Assembly: GCA_022560615.1 (NCBI GenBank)
Contig: JADFSR010000034.1
Coordinates: forward strand, 1 to 45,850
Reading direction: 5' to 3'
From: Gemmatimonadota bacterium
GTDB lineage: Bacteria > Gemmatimonadota > Gemmatimonadetes > Longimicrobiales > Gaopeijiaceae
Length of the DNA: 45,850 nt
Made by a program: the position numbers and the translations under genes. Position 1 is the first letter of the stretch. Every line of letters begins with the position of its first letter. Shown here in pieces: positions 1 through 7,554 of this stretch. Under the pieces are notes generated by a model. It was not told the origin of the DNA. It ran no database searches and was given only the letters and a program-made list of their open reading frames with translations.

Positions 1-196
1 TCCGCTCCTCGCCTCGACCCTCTTTCTCGAACAAACGATCCGCTCGCTCGTACAGCTGGTCCCGCCAGCGGTAGTACATCGTCGAGCTGATCTGATGGCG
101 ACGGCACACATCCGCCACCGTCGTATCGCCTTGCAGACCCTCCAGCACGATCTGTACGCGCTGCCGCGCTGTGAAACTCCGTCGTCTCTTCTTCAT
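1..196 (-). CDS. IS3-family transposase OrfA, N-terminal part (cut by window edge)
   Basis: The minus strand reads from an ATG at 196 with a strong GAGGAG ribosome-binding site just upstream. The 65 visible residues begin MKKRRRSFTARQRVQIVLEG and continue with DVCRRHQISSTMYYRWRDQL. This is the helix-turn-helix of the HTH_Tnp_1 family (PF01527), the OrfA half of IS3-type transposases, which binds the element's terminal repeats. The C-terminus and the orfB integrase half lie outside the window, so I cannot tell whether the element is intact. No convincing terminal inverted repeat was found in the 200 bases upstream of the start. Family assignment is from recognised motif; activity is unknown. 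Confidence 0.85.
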   Translation of the reverse strand, partial: MKKRRRSFTARQRVQIVLEGLQGDTTVADVCRRHQISSTMYYRWRDQLYERADRLFEKEGRGEER

Positions 197-736
197 GGCT
201 CCTCCTCGGTCGAGCCCTCCAACATCATGCTCTCCCAGAGCGGAACCGCAAACCTATTTCCCTACCCGTTTGTCTCAATCCGCCAGATGCACTTCACAAT
301 TCCGCACCCGATATCGAGACTCCGCGTACTTGTACTGGCTGCGCTTCGGATACTTCATCGGTGAGGACTCCGGGTCGGGGGCCTATCACCACCATCATGT
401 GGCGGAACCCGGAGCCATGCACCAACGCCGGTCTTCGTCAAGGTAAAAAAGCTTGGCTCATTGGGACGTCGGCAGGCGGTCTTCATCGTGAGGAAGGGAA
501 ACGCCCTATAAGCGTCGTTAGCCGAAATTCCTGGAGGCGTGCCGAGTGTGAGTTGCGAACCAACTAGCCGCTATCCATGCCTAGGCGCATGTTCTCCGCA
601 ACATATGCCGCGAGTCAGCGTCCGAGCGCCGCGTTCGTGACCGACCTGCTCGCGGCAAATCAATAGTTCGCTATGCGGCGCTGATGTCTTCAACGTTGGT
701 CTTGGTTTCGTGGCGCCGCGTCTGAAGTGAACAGCA
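197..736. other. gene-free stretch beside the IS end
   Basis: Short open frames here have no recognisable motif and no good ribosome-binding site. I see no tRNA, no terminal inverted repeat and no clear promoter. It probably holds the IS end and flanking accessory DNA. Confidence 0.4.
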
Positions 737-1135
737 ATGAATCGACTCTTTCTGCTCCCCAGTTCGGTCAAACGCGATCCGGCCATCGATGCCTGGATGG
801 AGGAACATGCGGGTGGCTTGGGGGCTATCGCGCACTACTGGTTTGAGGTCATGCGCGAGTGTGGAGACGATGTTCGAGAACTACTGCATGACGGCCATCC
901 GACCGCATGTGTAGGTGACGCGGCATTCGCATACGCCAACGCATTCGCAGCGCACGTCAATGTCGGGTTTTTTCGTGGCGCTGAGCTTGCGGATCCGGCG
1001 GGCTTGTTGGAAGGCACTGGCAAGTATATGCGGCATGTGAAGCTCAGGCCGGACCGTGACATCGATGCTAAGGCCCTCAAAGCACTTATTGATACCGCCT
1101 ACACTGACATGAAGGGCCGCCTTGAGCCGGCCTAG
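737..1135 (+). CDS. DUF1801 domain-containing protein
   Basis: A 132-residue soluble protein with no signal peptide or membrane segment. The C-terminal half contains HVNVGFFRGAEL, then DPAGLLEGTGKYMRHVKL and DMKGRL. These are the conserved blocks of DUF1801 proteins (YdhG-like fold), a small cytosolic family without an established reaction. Length is normal for the family. The start at 737 is the only ATG giving the full domain; the ribosome-binding site (gaagtgaa) is weak. It stands alone, with no same-strand neighbour close enough for an operon. Confidence 0.8.
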   Translation: MNRLFLLPSSVKRDPAIDAWMEEHAGGLGAIAHYWFEVMRECGDDVRELLHDGHPTACVGDAAFAYANAFAAHVNVGFFRGAELADPAGLLEGTGKYMRHVKLRPDRDIDAKALKALIDTAYTDMKGRLEPA

Positions 1136-1420
1136 ATCGTGGTGGCGATCCGGAGAAGTGGCCTTTTCTTGAGCGAGTCGAAGAAGCGATTGGCCGGCGG
1201 CGCGCTCGCGCAGTGGAGACGCCAACCACGCGACGAGTCCTCGAAGGGCGGCGATCCTAGGCGGGCAGGGAGGAACGTCGGCTAACGCCAGACTCACGCT
1301 CTCGCCTCAGCTCGTTTCCTACGCGCTTCGCGCTTCGGCTCATGTGGCCGTACACGCCGCCTAGGTGCCCCGCGCGACCCATAGAAACATTGACCATGCG
1401 GGTCGCAGTACCGAGTTTTG

Positions 1421-1498
1421 TAAAACCTGGAGCCCCACGGGGAGCCGGGTTTTATCCCCCCGGTGTCTGGCTTCGGCCACACGCCGGGGTTCTTTTTT
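1421..1498 (+). terminator. tandem hairpins ending in a T-rich tract (orphan terminator)
   Basis: Bases 1421-1430 (taaaacctgg) pair with 1445-1454 (ccgggtttta) over 10 pairs including one G-U. Immediately after, CCCCGG near 1458 pairs with CCGGGG at 1484-1489, enclosing a TGGC-TTCG-GCCA tetraloop stem, followed by ttcttttttcc. The second hairpin has the form of an intrinsic terminator on the plus strand. No gene ends just upstream (DUF1801 stops at 1135), so it may end a small RNA or a lost gene, or act as a leader before the NYN fragment at 1514. Confidence 0.55.
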
Positions 1499-1513
1499 CC
1501 CGGGAACCATCCG

Positions 1514-1741
1514 ATGGCTGATCGCGCGGTCCTCTTCATCGACGGCAACAACAGGTACTACGCCCTCTCCAACGCCGGAGTCCCGGATCTCGGGCGTCTG
1601 GATTACGCCAAGATCAGCGAGAAACGTCAACGGGTCCGGCCCCTTCGGGGACACTCCGCCCAGCGTACGTACGAGTACGACGTAGTCATACGTATGGGGG
1701 CGCTGGGCTCCGCGAATGGAGTTTTCGCGGAGCACGGGTAG
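1514..1741 (+). pseudogene. truncated NYN-domain (LabA/DUF88-like) gene
   Basis: From ATG 1514 the frame reads MADRAVLFIDGNN, then RLDYAKISEK. This is the N-terminus of NYN-domain nucleases, including the first acidic metal-binding motif (FIDGNN). After about codon 38, near 1628, the similarity stops and the frame runs through palindromic DNA to a stop at 1741. A full NYN domain needs about 150-180 residues with further conserved aspartates, so the catalytic core is missing. The break coincides with the hairpins at 1640-1732. I read it as a gene cut by insertion or deletion; a functional 75-residue product is unlikely. Confidence 0.65.
1640..1732. repeat. cluster of nested inverted repeats
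   Basis: Three hairpins lie within 93 bases. CCCC-TTC-GGGG is at 1640-1650. GCCCAGCG at 1658-1665 pairs with CGCTGGGC at 1701-1708, with TACGTA copies inside. CTCCGCGAA at 1708-1716 pairs with TTCGCGGAG at 1724-1732. The block replaces the 3' part of the NYN gene. It could be a small palindromic mobile element or a terminator array. Confidence 0.5.
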
Positions 1742-1794
1742 GACCCGAGCCAGTAGCGCTCTGCGCGGAGCGAGAGCTGGCCGGCCGGCCCGGC

Positions 1795-2178
1795 TCAGAA
1801 CTCCTCCAGCACCTTCTTGGCCTTCTTGGGGTTGTCGCAGACGATGGCGATCTCGATGAGGTCGTCCGTGATCCCGGTGACGTAGAGTGCCTCGAGGTTG
1901 ATCCCCGCATCGCCGAGTCGGTTCGTGACGGCAGCGAGCTCGCCCGGGCTGTTCTCGAGTAGCACGGTGTGCACTTCGCTCTCCTCGAAACGGATGTTCG
2001 CGGCCTGGAACGCGTGGCGTGCTATTTCGATATCGTCGGGGATGATGCGCGCGATCGCGTGGCCGCCGACACTGACCACTGCGAGTGCCCTGATGTTGGC
2101 ACCGAATCGCGCGAGCGCCTCGGCCACCCGGGCGAGATCGCCGGGGTGATGCGTCAGTTGGATCGAGCAGTCCTTCAT
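1795..2178 (-). CDS. two-ACT-domain protein
   Basis: A 127-residue cytosolic protein made of two tandem ACT folds. The first spans about residues 1-60 (IQLTHHPGDLARVAEALARF) and the second about 68-127 (ENSPGELAAVTNRLGDAGIN), each with the ligand-loop pattern P-G-E/D-L. ACT domains bind amino acids or other small ligands and regulate metabolic enzymes. This stand-alone type resembles acetolactate-synthase-like ACT proteins, but no enzyme partner is next to it. Start at 2178 has an upstream aggagag-type site. It faces the NYN fragment and diverges from DUF3500. Confidence 0.8.
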   Translation of the reverse strand: MKDCSIQLTHHPGDLARVAEALARFGANIRALAVVSVGGHAIARIIPDDIEIARHAFQAANIRFEESEVHTVLLENSPGELAAVTNRLGDAGINLEALYVTGITDDLIEIAIVCDNPKKAKKVLEEF

Positions 2179-2611
2179 TGGTCCTCTCCTGTGAGACAGC
2201 GGAAGCCACGCCCCTCATCCCCTCGAGCCTGATTCTTCACGTATATCCGAAGCGTGGCAAGGTGCCTTTTTTTTGGGCAGCAGCCATCCCACAGGCACGT
2301 GAGCGGCACCGCGGGAATCAGGTAGGTCCAGAGGGGCCGACTCCAGCCGAAAGGCCCTGGGCGAGGAACGCGTGGCGAGCGAGGCAATCGTTGCTCTCGT
2401 CTGTGCCGAGCGAATCATGCCGTGGAGGTCACCCCTCGGGCACCTCGATCACCGCGTAGCCCGAGTTCGTCAGGAGTGAGGTGGAGGAGTGTCATGACTC
2501 CAATGAACACCGTGCGGAGGGTGCTCGGCCCTCTGTCGCGGCCGGCTCGCTGGCCGCATGTTTGCCGCCTTGGTACCGTCGCCGTTCCACGTCGGAAGCG
2601 GGAGGACACTC
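2179..2611. other. divergent intergenic region between ACT gene and DUF3500 gene
   Basis: A 433-base gap with no credible gene. GGCA-AGG-TGCC at 2256-2266 followed by eight T residues resembles a very short terminator, but the stem is only 4 bp. Promoters for both flanking genes should lie here; I cannot place -35/-10 boxes reliably. Confidence 0.35.
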
Positions 2612-3697
2612 ATGCGCGGCATCCTGATCATCCTCGGGGCGGCCTTCCTGACCGCCATCCTTGTGGCCGCGTCAATGGTCCGAGCCCCTGAGCCCCCACC
2701 CGCCGACACAGGCGGCCGCATGGCCGCGGCGGCCGAAGCGTACGTCGGAACCCTCGGTAGTGCCGAGCGCGATCGGGGCACGTGGGAGCTGGACGCCGAG
2801 CAACGCTTCGATTGGCATTTCGTACCTCGCGAGCGCTACGGTGTCCGGCTCAAGGACATGAACCCGGAGCAGCGCACCGCCGCCCACGGGCTCCTGCAGA
2901 GCGTTCTCAGTTCGCAGGGCTACTTGAAGGCGACCGGGGTCATGCAGCTCGAAGGGATCCTCGGCCAGATCGAGGGCCGGCCGGATCGACGTGATCCCGA
3001 GGACTACTACTTCAACATCTTCGGCGCCCCCTCCGAGGATGGCGCCTGGGCGTGGCGCTTCGAGGGACACCACATCTCGATGAACTTCACCTCGGCCGGA
3101 GGGGCTACTCCGTCTGTGACTCCGGCATTCCTGGGTTCGAATCCGCACGTGGTCGGGGAGGGTCCGAACGCCGGGCGACGCCTCCTGGGAGCCGAGGAGG
3201 ATCTGGCCCGCGAGCTCATGGCCCTCCTCACCGACGCCCAACTCCGGACCGTGATCATCGAGGCGGAAGCTCCCCGGGACATCGTCACGGGGAACGCGCG
3301 GACGGTGGAACTGGATCGCTTCGAAGGGCTGCCCGCCTCAGAGATGAACGATGCACAGAGTCATGCGCTGATGCATGTCATCGAGGAATACCTGAACAAC
3401 GCCAACGCCGACGTCGCCGTCGTGGAGATGCAGCGGATCCACGATGCCGGACTCGAGAACCTCCACTTCGCGTGGGCGGGGAGCACGGAGCGCGGCGAGG
3501 GTCACTACTACCGCATCCACGGACCTACCGTGCTGATCGAGTACGACAACGTGCAGGGTGGAGCCAACCACGTGCATTCGGTGTGGCGGGACCCCCAGAA
3601 CGACTTCGGAGACGATCTGCTCCGCCGGCATTACGAGGAAGCGGAGCACCATCAGAACGACCGTCTCCCGGCGGGATCTCGGGGAGGAGCGCGATGA
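2612..3697 (+). CDS. DUF3500 domain-containing exported protein
   Basis: The ATG at 2612 has GGAGG six bases upstream, preferred over the longer frame from 2558. The 361-residue product starts with a hydrophobic leader (ILIILGAAFLTAILVAAS) acting as signal peptide or anchor. The rest matches DUF3500: a central FEGHHISMNFT block, then LGSNPHVV, and a C-terminal HFAWAGSTERGEGHYYRIHG with LIEYDNVQ and NHVHSVWRDP. Full family length is present. DUF3500 proteins are exported and of unknown reaction; the many His and acidic residues suggest metal binding, which is inference. It stands alone. Confidence 0.85.
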   Translation: MRGILIILGAAFLTAILVAASMVRAPEPPPADTGGRMAAAAEAYVGTLGSAERDRGTWELDAEQRFDWHFVPRERYGVRLKDMNPEQRTAAHGLLQSVLSSQGYLKATGVMQLEGILGQIEGRPDRRDPEDYYFNIFGAPSEDGAWAWRFEGHHISMNFTSAGGATPSVTPAFLGSNPHVVGEGPNAGRRLLGAEEDLARELMALLTDAQLRTVIIEAEAPRDIVTGNARTVELDRFEGLPASEMNDAQSHALMHVIEEYLNNANADVAVVEMQRIHDAGLENLHFAWAGSTERGEGHYYRIHGPTVLIEYDNVQGGANHVHSVWRDPQNDFGDDLLRRHYEEAEHHQNDRLPAGSRGGAR

Positions 3698-3861
3698 GAC
3701 CCCATATCTGGACCCCGTCCTGTTCCAAAACTCCGCCTTAGCGTCAAGTCGTGAGCCTGCGGCGGGTTAGGTCGTCTGCGCGGCTCGCCTGAGACGGCGC
3801 ACCGAGAACGAGAAGCTGAATCTGCAAGTGACTGGGCTTCAGCCCAGAACAGCCAACCACG

Positions 3862-4280
3862 ATGAGCGTCCAGCCGATCCAGCCCGGTATCGGATACGCT
3901 TGCCGGGCGTCAACGCATTCCTCCTCGACTCCGACTCTGACGGTCTGACTCTTGTGGATACTGGCGTTCCCGGTAGTGCTGACCGGATCACCGATGCCGT
4001 GGATGCGACGGCTCATTCCCTCGCCGGGAGTCCTCAACGCAGTTCTGTATCGTCAGACCATCGCGCCAAAGCCAACAGCCGTAGCTCCTGCGACAACCGA
4101 CGAGCTGGTAGACGATGGGCATGAGATCCCGTAATGAGCCTGCGCCACCTGTGTCGGTACGATTTCGAGGTAGCGTGCTTCGGGCATGGCCCTCCCATTC
4201 GCCGGGCGGCCGCCAACCGGTTCCGGCAGCGCTGGGGACCTCGCGGACCGGCGGCGGGACGAAGACGAGCCCTGTGACTC
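3862..4280 (+). pseudogene. decayed MBL-fold metallohydrolase gene
   Basis: Four blocks of one family are spread over two alternating frames. MSVQPIQPG starts at 3862. RIRLPGVNAFLLDSD then GLTLVDTGVPGSADR follows in the next frame. LNAVLYRQTIAPKP with DELVDDGHEIP ends at 4134. YDFEVACFGHGPPI, the C-terminal block, is in the frame from 4134. These appear in the order expected for a glyoxalase-II-like metallo-beta-lactamase protein. The segment that should carry the zinc-binding HxHxDH motif is deleted, as is the second His/Asp region. At least three frame changes mean no functional product. Confidence 0.75.
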
Positions 4281-4464
4281 CCCTGTGGATCGGTGCTCCA
4301 TATAACGCATCACGCCGCTCTCCCGCACGGGCCCTCAGGTACGCGTCGCTGATTCGTCAGTGAGGCACTATCGTGAAGACCAACGGGCCCGGCCCTGGCT
4401 CGGTCGCCCCGATGCTTGCTGGCTCGATCACCGGTCGGCCCCCCTTAGAATCCGGGAGCTCTAT

Positions 4465-4596
4465 ATGGAGTTGGTATTCCTATTCGTTCAGATAACGATC
4501 GTGGTACTCCTGCTGGCCGTTCTCGGAGCGATGAAATCGGGATTCAACGAGGTCATCAGTGGCCTCGAATCACTCGACCGGAGACTCGGCGACTGA
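4465..4596 (+). CDS. 43-residue predicted single-span membrane protein
   Basis: From ATG 4465, with gggag 9 bases upstream, a short frame gives a hydrophobic helix at residues 3-22 (LVFLFVQITIVVLLLAVLGA). A charged amphipathic tail ending SLDRRLGD follows. The pattern resembles the first part of the small membrane protein at 9589: one helix ending LAVLGAM versus IAVLGSM, then a soluble helix. Function is not recognised, and the frame is short enough that chance cannot be excluded. Confidence 0.4.
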   Translation: MELVFLFVQITIVVLLLAVLGAMKSGFNEVISGLESLDRRLGD

Positions 4597-4786
4597 AGTC
4601 GGTCACCTGACGTTCGAGGTCTCATCAAGCCGCGCTCCTGCAGGCACATAGAGCGCCATTTCGGCATGGTCTCGCGGGGATCGTGGGGCGTGTGTACCCA
4701 GACGTCTGACGGGGTGCTGCTTGCGCCCCCCGTGCCCCGCACCGGATGTTGACGTGGTCTGATCCTCACATGCCGAAGACTTCTCG

Positions 4787-4909
4787 ATGCGCGATGCCAT
4801 CACCCGCCTGAACGCAGCCCTGGAGGGCCGCTACCCCGTGGAGCGTGAGCTAGGCGAAAGCGGCATGGCGACCGTCTACCGGCCGGATGACCAGAGGCAC
4901 GAATGCAAG
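4787..4909 (+). pseudogene. Ser/Thr protein kinase N-terminal stub 1, in frame with the next gene
   Basis: Codons from ATG 4787 read RLNAALEGRY, then ERELGESGMATVY. This is the start and glycine-rich ATP loop of the Pkn-type kinases common in Gemmatimonadota. Homology continues through DDQRHECKV, then stops where the invariant ATP-binding lysine should appear (KVALKVL in the family). The frame then runs without a stop into the methyltransferase signal sequence. The loop already carries a glycine-to-serine change (GESG instead of GEGG). No kinase core exists. It may provide an alternative upstream start for the methyltransferase. Confidence 0.75.
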
Positions 4910-5653
4910 GTGGGGAGGAAACTGCTTCTTGCCGTCGCGGTTGCTCTGAACGCGTCGTGTGGTCCGGCGCCGCCGGCTCAGGCCAATGCGTCCACCCTGT
5001 CACGCCAGCAAATGGACTTCGAGCGAGCGCGGCACCAGATGGTAGAAGAACAGATCGAGGCGCGCGGAGTCACTGACCCCCGGGTTCTCGAGGCGATGCA
5101 GCGGGTCCCCCGCCACGAGTACGTTCCTGCCGAGTATCAAGCCCGCGCCTACAGTGATAGACCGCTCCCGATCGGGCTCGATCAGACGATCTCACAGCCC
5201 TATATCGTCGCCCTGATGACCGAACTCCTCCAGCCGGAACCGGACGACCGCTTGCTGGAGATCGGAACGGGTTCCGGATACCAGGCAGCCGTTGCGGCTG
5301 AATTGGTCTCGGAGGTCTACAGTATTGAGATCATTCCGGAGCTGGCGCGCTCAGCGGCCGAGCGACTCGAGAGACTCGGAGTTTCGAACGTGTTTGTCCG
5401 TGCCGGTGACGGGTACCTCGGATGGCCTGAACAGAGCCCGTTCGACGGGATCCTTGTCACGGCGGGGGCCGAGCACATCCCCGAGCCACTGGTCGAACAG
5501 TTGAAGCCTGGCGCTCGGATGATCATCCCCGTGGGTGACCTGTCTTCCTTCCAGATCTTGAAAGTGGTTGAGAAGCTGCCCGGAGGTGAGGTCGAGATAC
5601 GTGACATCATTCCGGTCCGGTTCGTTCCGTTGCGCCGGAACGAGCGGGATTAG
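4910..5653 (+). CDS. pcm: protein-L-isoaspartate O-methyltransferase, exported or lipoprotein form
   Basis: This enzyme transfers a methyl group from S-adenosylmethionine to isoaspartyl residues so that damaged proteins can be repaired. Residues 35-247 form a full PCMT domain: QMVEEQIEARGV, then VPRHEYVP and LDQTISQPYIVALM, the SAM motif LEIGTGSGYQAA at about 116-127, and FDGILVTAGAEHIPE. GTG 4910 gives a leader (GRKLLLAVAVALNASC) with a possible lipobox cysteine at residue 17, implying a periplasmic enzyme. A start at ATG 4787 would add 41 kinase-derived residues and bury the leader, so 4910 is preferred, although gene callers may choose 4787. The catalytic domain looks intact. Confidence 0.85.
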   Translation: MGRKLLLAVAVALNASCGPAPPAQANASTLSRQQMDFERARHQMVEEQIEARGVTDPRVLEAMQRVPRHEYVPAEYQARAYSDRPLPIGLDQTISQPYIVALMTELLQPEPDDRLLEIGTGSGYQAAVAAELVSEVYSIEIIPELARSAAERLERLGVSNVFVRAGDGYLGWPEQSPFDGILVTAGAEHIPEPLVEQLKPGARMIIPVGDLSSFQILKVVEKLPGGEVEIRDIIPVRFVPLRRNERD

Positions 5654-5723
5654 ACGCGCGCGGTTGTCGACCAGTACCTTGGAGAGGTTCGGTAGTGGCG
5701 CCTCTTGACCTGAGGGCATCCCC

Positions 5724-5813
5724 ATGTCCGACCCCATCACTCGCCTGAACGCCGCCCTAGAGGGCCGCTACCGCATCGAGCGCGAGCTCGGCGAAGGCGG
5801 CATGGCGACCGTG
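5724..5813 (+). pseudogene. Ser/Thr protein kinase N-terminal stub 2
   Basis: A second copy of the kinase start (RLNAALEGRY, then ERELGEGGMATV) begins at ATG 5724 and breaks within the glycine loop at 5813. After it comes foreign sequence and a stop at 5856-5858. It keeps the canonical GEGG loop, unlike stub 1. The DNA is closely similar to 4787-4875, so the two stubs form a direct repeat flanking the methyltransferase gene. Confidence 0.75.
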
Positions 5814-5985
5814 GCGTTCCAATGGACGAGCCCTTCCGGACCAAACCCGGCGTCGTAGGCATCGAAATCCGCCCACGAATGGCCACCGGAGCGAATCGCG
5901 TATCGGCCCACCGCCTCACCGACCTCGAACGTGGATACGCCCCAGGTCCACGGGTCGTTGTTTTCGGTGCGCCATCGGGTATGGG
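5814..5985 (-). pseudogene. fragment of an unrecognised gene fused to the kinase stub
   Basis: The minus strand holds a stop-free run of about 57 codons with protein-like composition, including TENNDPWTWGVSTFEVG, then GRYAIRSGGHSW and DAYDAGFGPEGLVHWN. It has no start codon of its own and ends exactly where kinase stub 2 begins. I do not recognise the family. The Trp/Gly-rich, in-frame character suggests part of a real protein. Confidence 0.45.
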
Positions 5986-5987
5986 CT

Positions 5988-6158
5988 GAGGCTGTTCATA
6001 AAGCCGCAGACGTCGGTCTTCTCCGCCTCCCTGACGCCACATGCCTCGAGGCTCGCAACACAGTGCACCATGAGGACGTCATATTCCTCGGTGGTGATGC
6101 CAAGCCCCTGATGGGACGTTTTCATGTCCCGGCCCGTGCACTTCCCGCTTGCGCGGTG
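5988..6158 (-). pseudogene. C-terminal fragment of a group-1 truncated haemoglobin
   Basis: The minus strand reads CTGRDMKTSHQGLGIT, then EEYDVLMVHCVASLEACGV and GFMNSL. This matches helices F to H of group-1 truncated globins (family pattern YTGRDMKTAHAG), and the proximal haem-ligand histidine is kept. An in-frame TGA at 6159-6161 lies just before the block, and helices A-E with the distal pocket are absent. The fragment joins the unknown antisense fragment at about 5986. It cannot bind haem as a globin. Confidence 0.7.
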
Positions 6159-6446
6159 TCAGCCTTCTGGAGGGGACGTGGGAGTATCGAGACCGCAGGC
6201 TTTCGGGAGAGACGATCGCTGACTTGAAACGATCCAGAATCGAGAACAGCTCTTTTTTCCCGCAGTCGATAGCTTCGGATGTTGCTCTTCATGCATGGCT
6301 CGGCTCACCCGGTCAGAGGCCTACGACATCCGAGAGGTCAATCGTATACTACGTGCTCTTCGGCACGAAACTGAGACGCGCCCGGCCTGGGACGGCTCCG
6401 TCAGTAGTTTTGACGCCTTGAAATGGCGGGAATACATTCCCCCCCC

Positions 6447-7535
6447 ATGCGTATCCTACTTTCGGTCACCACGATTCTTCTCTCGACCGCCGCGCTCGCT
6501 TGCGACCAGTCCGAGACGAAGCGCTATCTGTACCTCAGCACGCCCGACGCGGCCCAGACACAGGGCCGCGCTGACGGTGCCGGCATTCTGATCTTCGATA
6601 TCGATGACGGCCACAAGTTCGTGCGCCGGATCGATATCCCCGTCTTTGAGGAAGGCCTTCGAGGTTTCGCCGCGAACCTCGAGACCCACAGCGCCTACTT
6701 CTCCACCCAGAATCCCCGGATAGGAGCCTTCGATCTGGAAACGGACCAGATCACTTGGGAACAGACCTATGCGTTGGGCAGTGATCGATCGTCGATCACG
6801 ATGGATGGCAAGAAGGTCTACGTTCCTACCGGATGGTGGATTTCCGGCGAGGAGAGCGGTGTTCTGGTCCTCAACGCGGACAACGGCGAGCTCATCAAAC
6901 ACGTCCGCGTCGGGAGTCAAGCACACAATAGCCTCGTGAGTGTCGACGGCCGGTTTCTCTATCTCGGGACAAGCATGATGCTAACGGTCCTCGATACGGA
7001 GAATGAGAGCGTAGTTCACCAAATCGAGCCCGTGGGCGAATCCGGGGGACAAGGCGTATTCCCGTTCACCGTGGACGCCGCGAACCGCATCGCCTATGTG
7101 AGCCTCGGCAGTCATGTCGGCTTCGACGTTGTCGACCTCGAGCAGGAGAGGGTGCTGCATCACGTGCTCGTGGGAGATGAACCGATTCTCCATCGTACGC
7201 ACGGAGTCGCTCTCACGCCCGATGAAACGGAACTGTGGATCAGCGACCAAGAAAGCCGGAAGCTGTTCATTTTCGACGCCACGCAGATGCCTCCGGTCCT
7301 GACGGGGGAGGTCGAGCTATCCCAAGGCGGTCATGGGTGGGTGACTTTCAGCCTGGATGGCCGTTACGCATGGACTCATACACCCGACGTCTTCGATGCA
7401 GAAACGAAAAAGCTCGTCGCCACGCTGAGGGACGAAAACGGCAACCCGGTGAGCGGCTCGAAATTCATCGAAGTTCATTTCCGCGACGGCAAAGTTGTGG
7501 CCGTGGGCAACGAGTTTGGACTCGGGCGCCGATAG
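6447..7535 (+). CDS. exported YVTN-type beta-propeller protein
   Basis: A 362-residue protein with an N-terminal leader (MRILLSVTTILLSTAALAC) and then about six propeller repeats. Examples are GVLVLNADNGELIKHVRVGS, then GRFLYLGTSMMLTVLDTEN and HGVALTPDETELWISDQES. Such YVTN/SMP-30-like propellers are surface or periplasmic binding scaffolds, sometimes quinoprotein amine dehydrogenase-like; no catalytic residue can be assigned. ATG 6447 places the leader at the N-terminus; ATG 6423 would add eight residues. The possible lipobox (ALAC) is not canonical. It overlaps or nearly abuts the DinB-like gene. Confidence 0.75.
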   Translation: MRILLSVTTILLSTAALACDQSETKRYLYLSTPDAAQTQGRADGAGILIFDIDDGHKFVRRIDIPVFEEGLRGFAANLETHSAYFSTQNPRIGAFDLETDQITWEQTYALGSDRSSITMDGKKVYVPTGWWISGEESGVLVLNADNGELIKHVRVGSQAHNSLVSVDGRFLYLGTSMMLTVLDTENESVVHQIEPVGESGGQGVFPFTVDAANRIAYVSLGSHVGFDVVDLEQERVLHHVLVGDEPILHRTHGVALTPDETELWISDQESRKLFIFDATQMPPVLTGEVELSQGGHGWVTFSLDGRYAWTHTPDVFDAETKKLVATLRDENGNPVSGSKFIEVHFRDGKVVAVGNEFGLGRR

Positions 7536-7554
7536 ATTACAGCTTACGCGGCAC

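Noticed and set aside
1270-1345. gctaacg motif near palindromes, considered as an integron attC site
   Set aside because: Only one core-like heptamer is found and no matching complementary core or cassette array.
3134-3144. ggttcgaatcc, resembling a tRNA T-loop
   Set aside because: It lies inside the well-supported DUF3500 frame (coding LGSNP) and no acceptor, D or anticodon stems surround it.
6156-6446. Open frames with protein-like stretches (6149-6421 and 6295-6591)
   Set aside because: No family recognised and no ribosome-binding site; the region borders the globin relic and the second frame overlaps the propeller gene.
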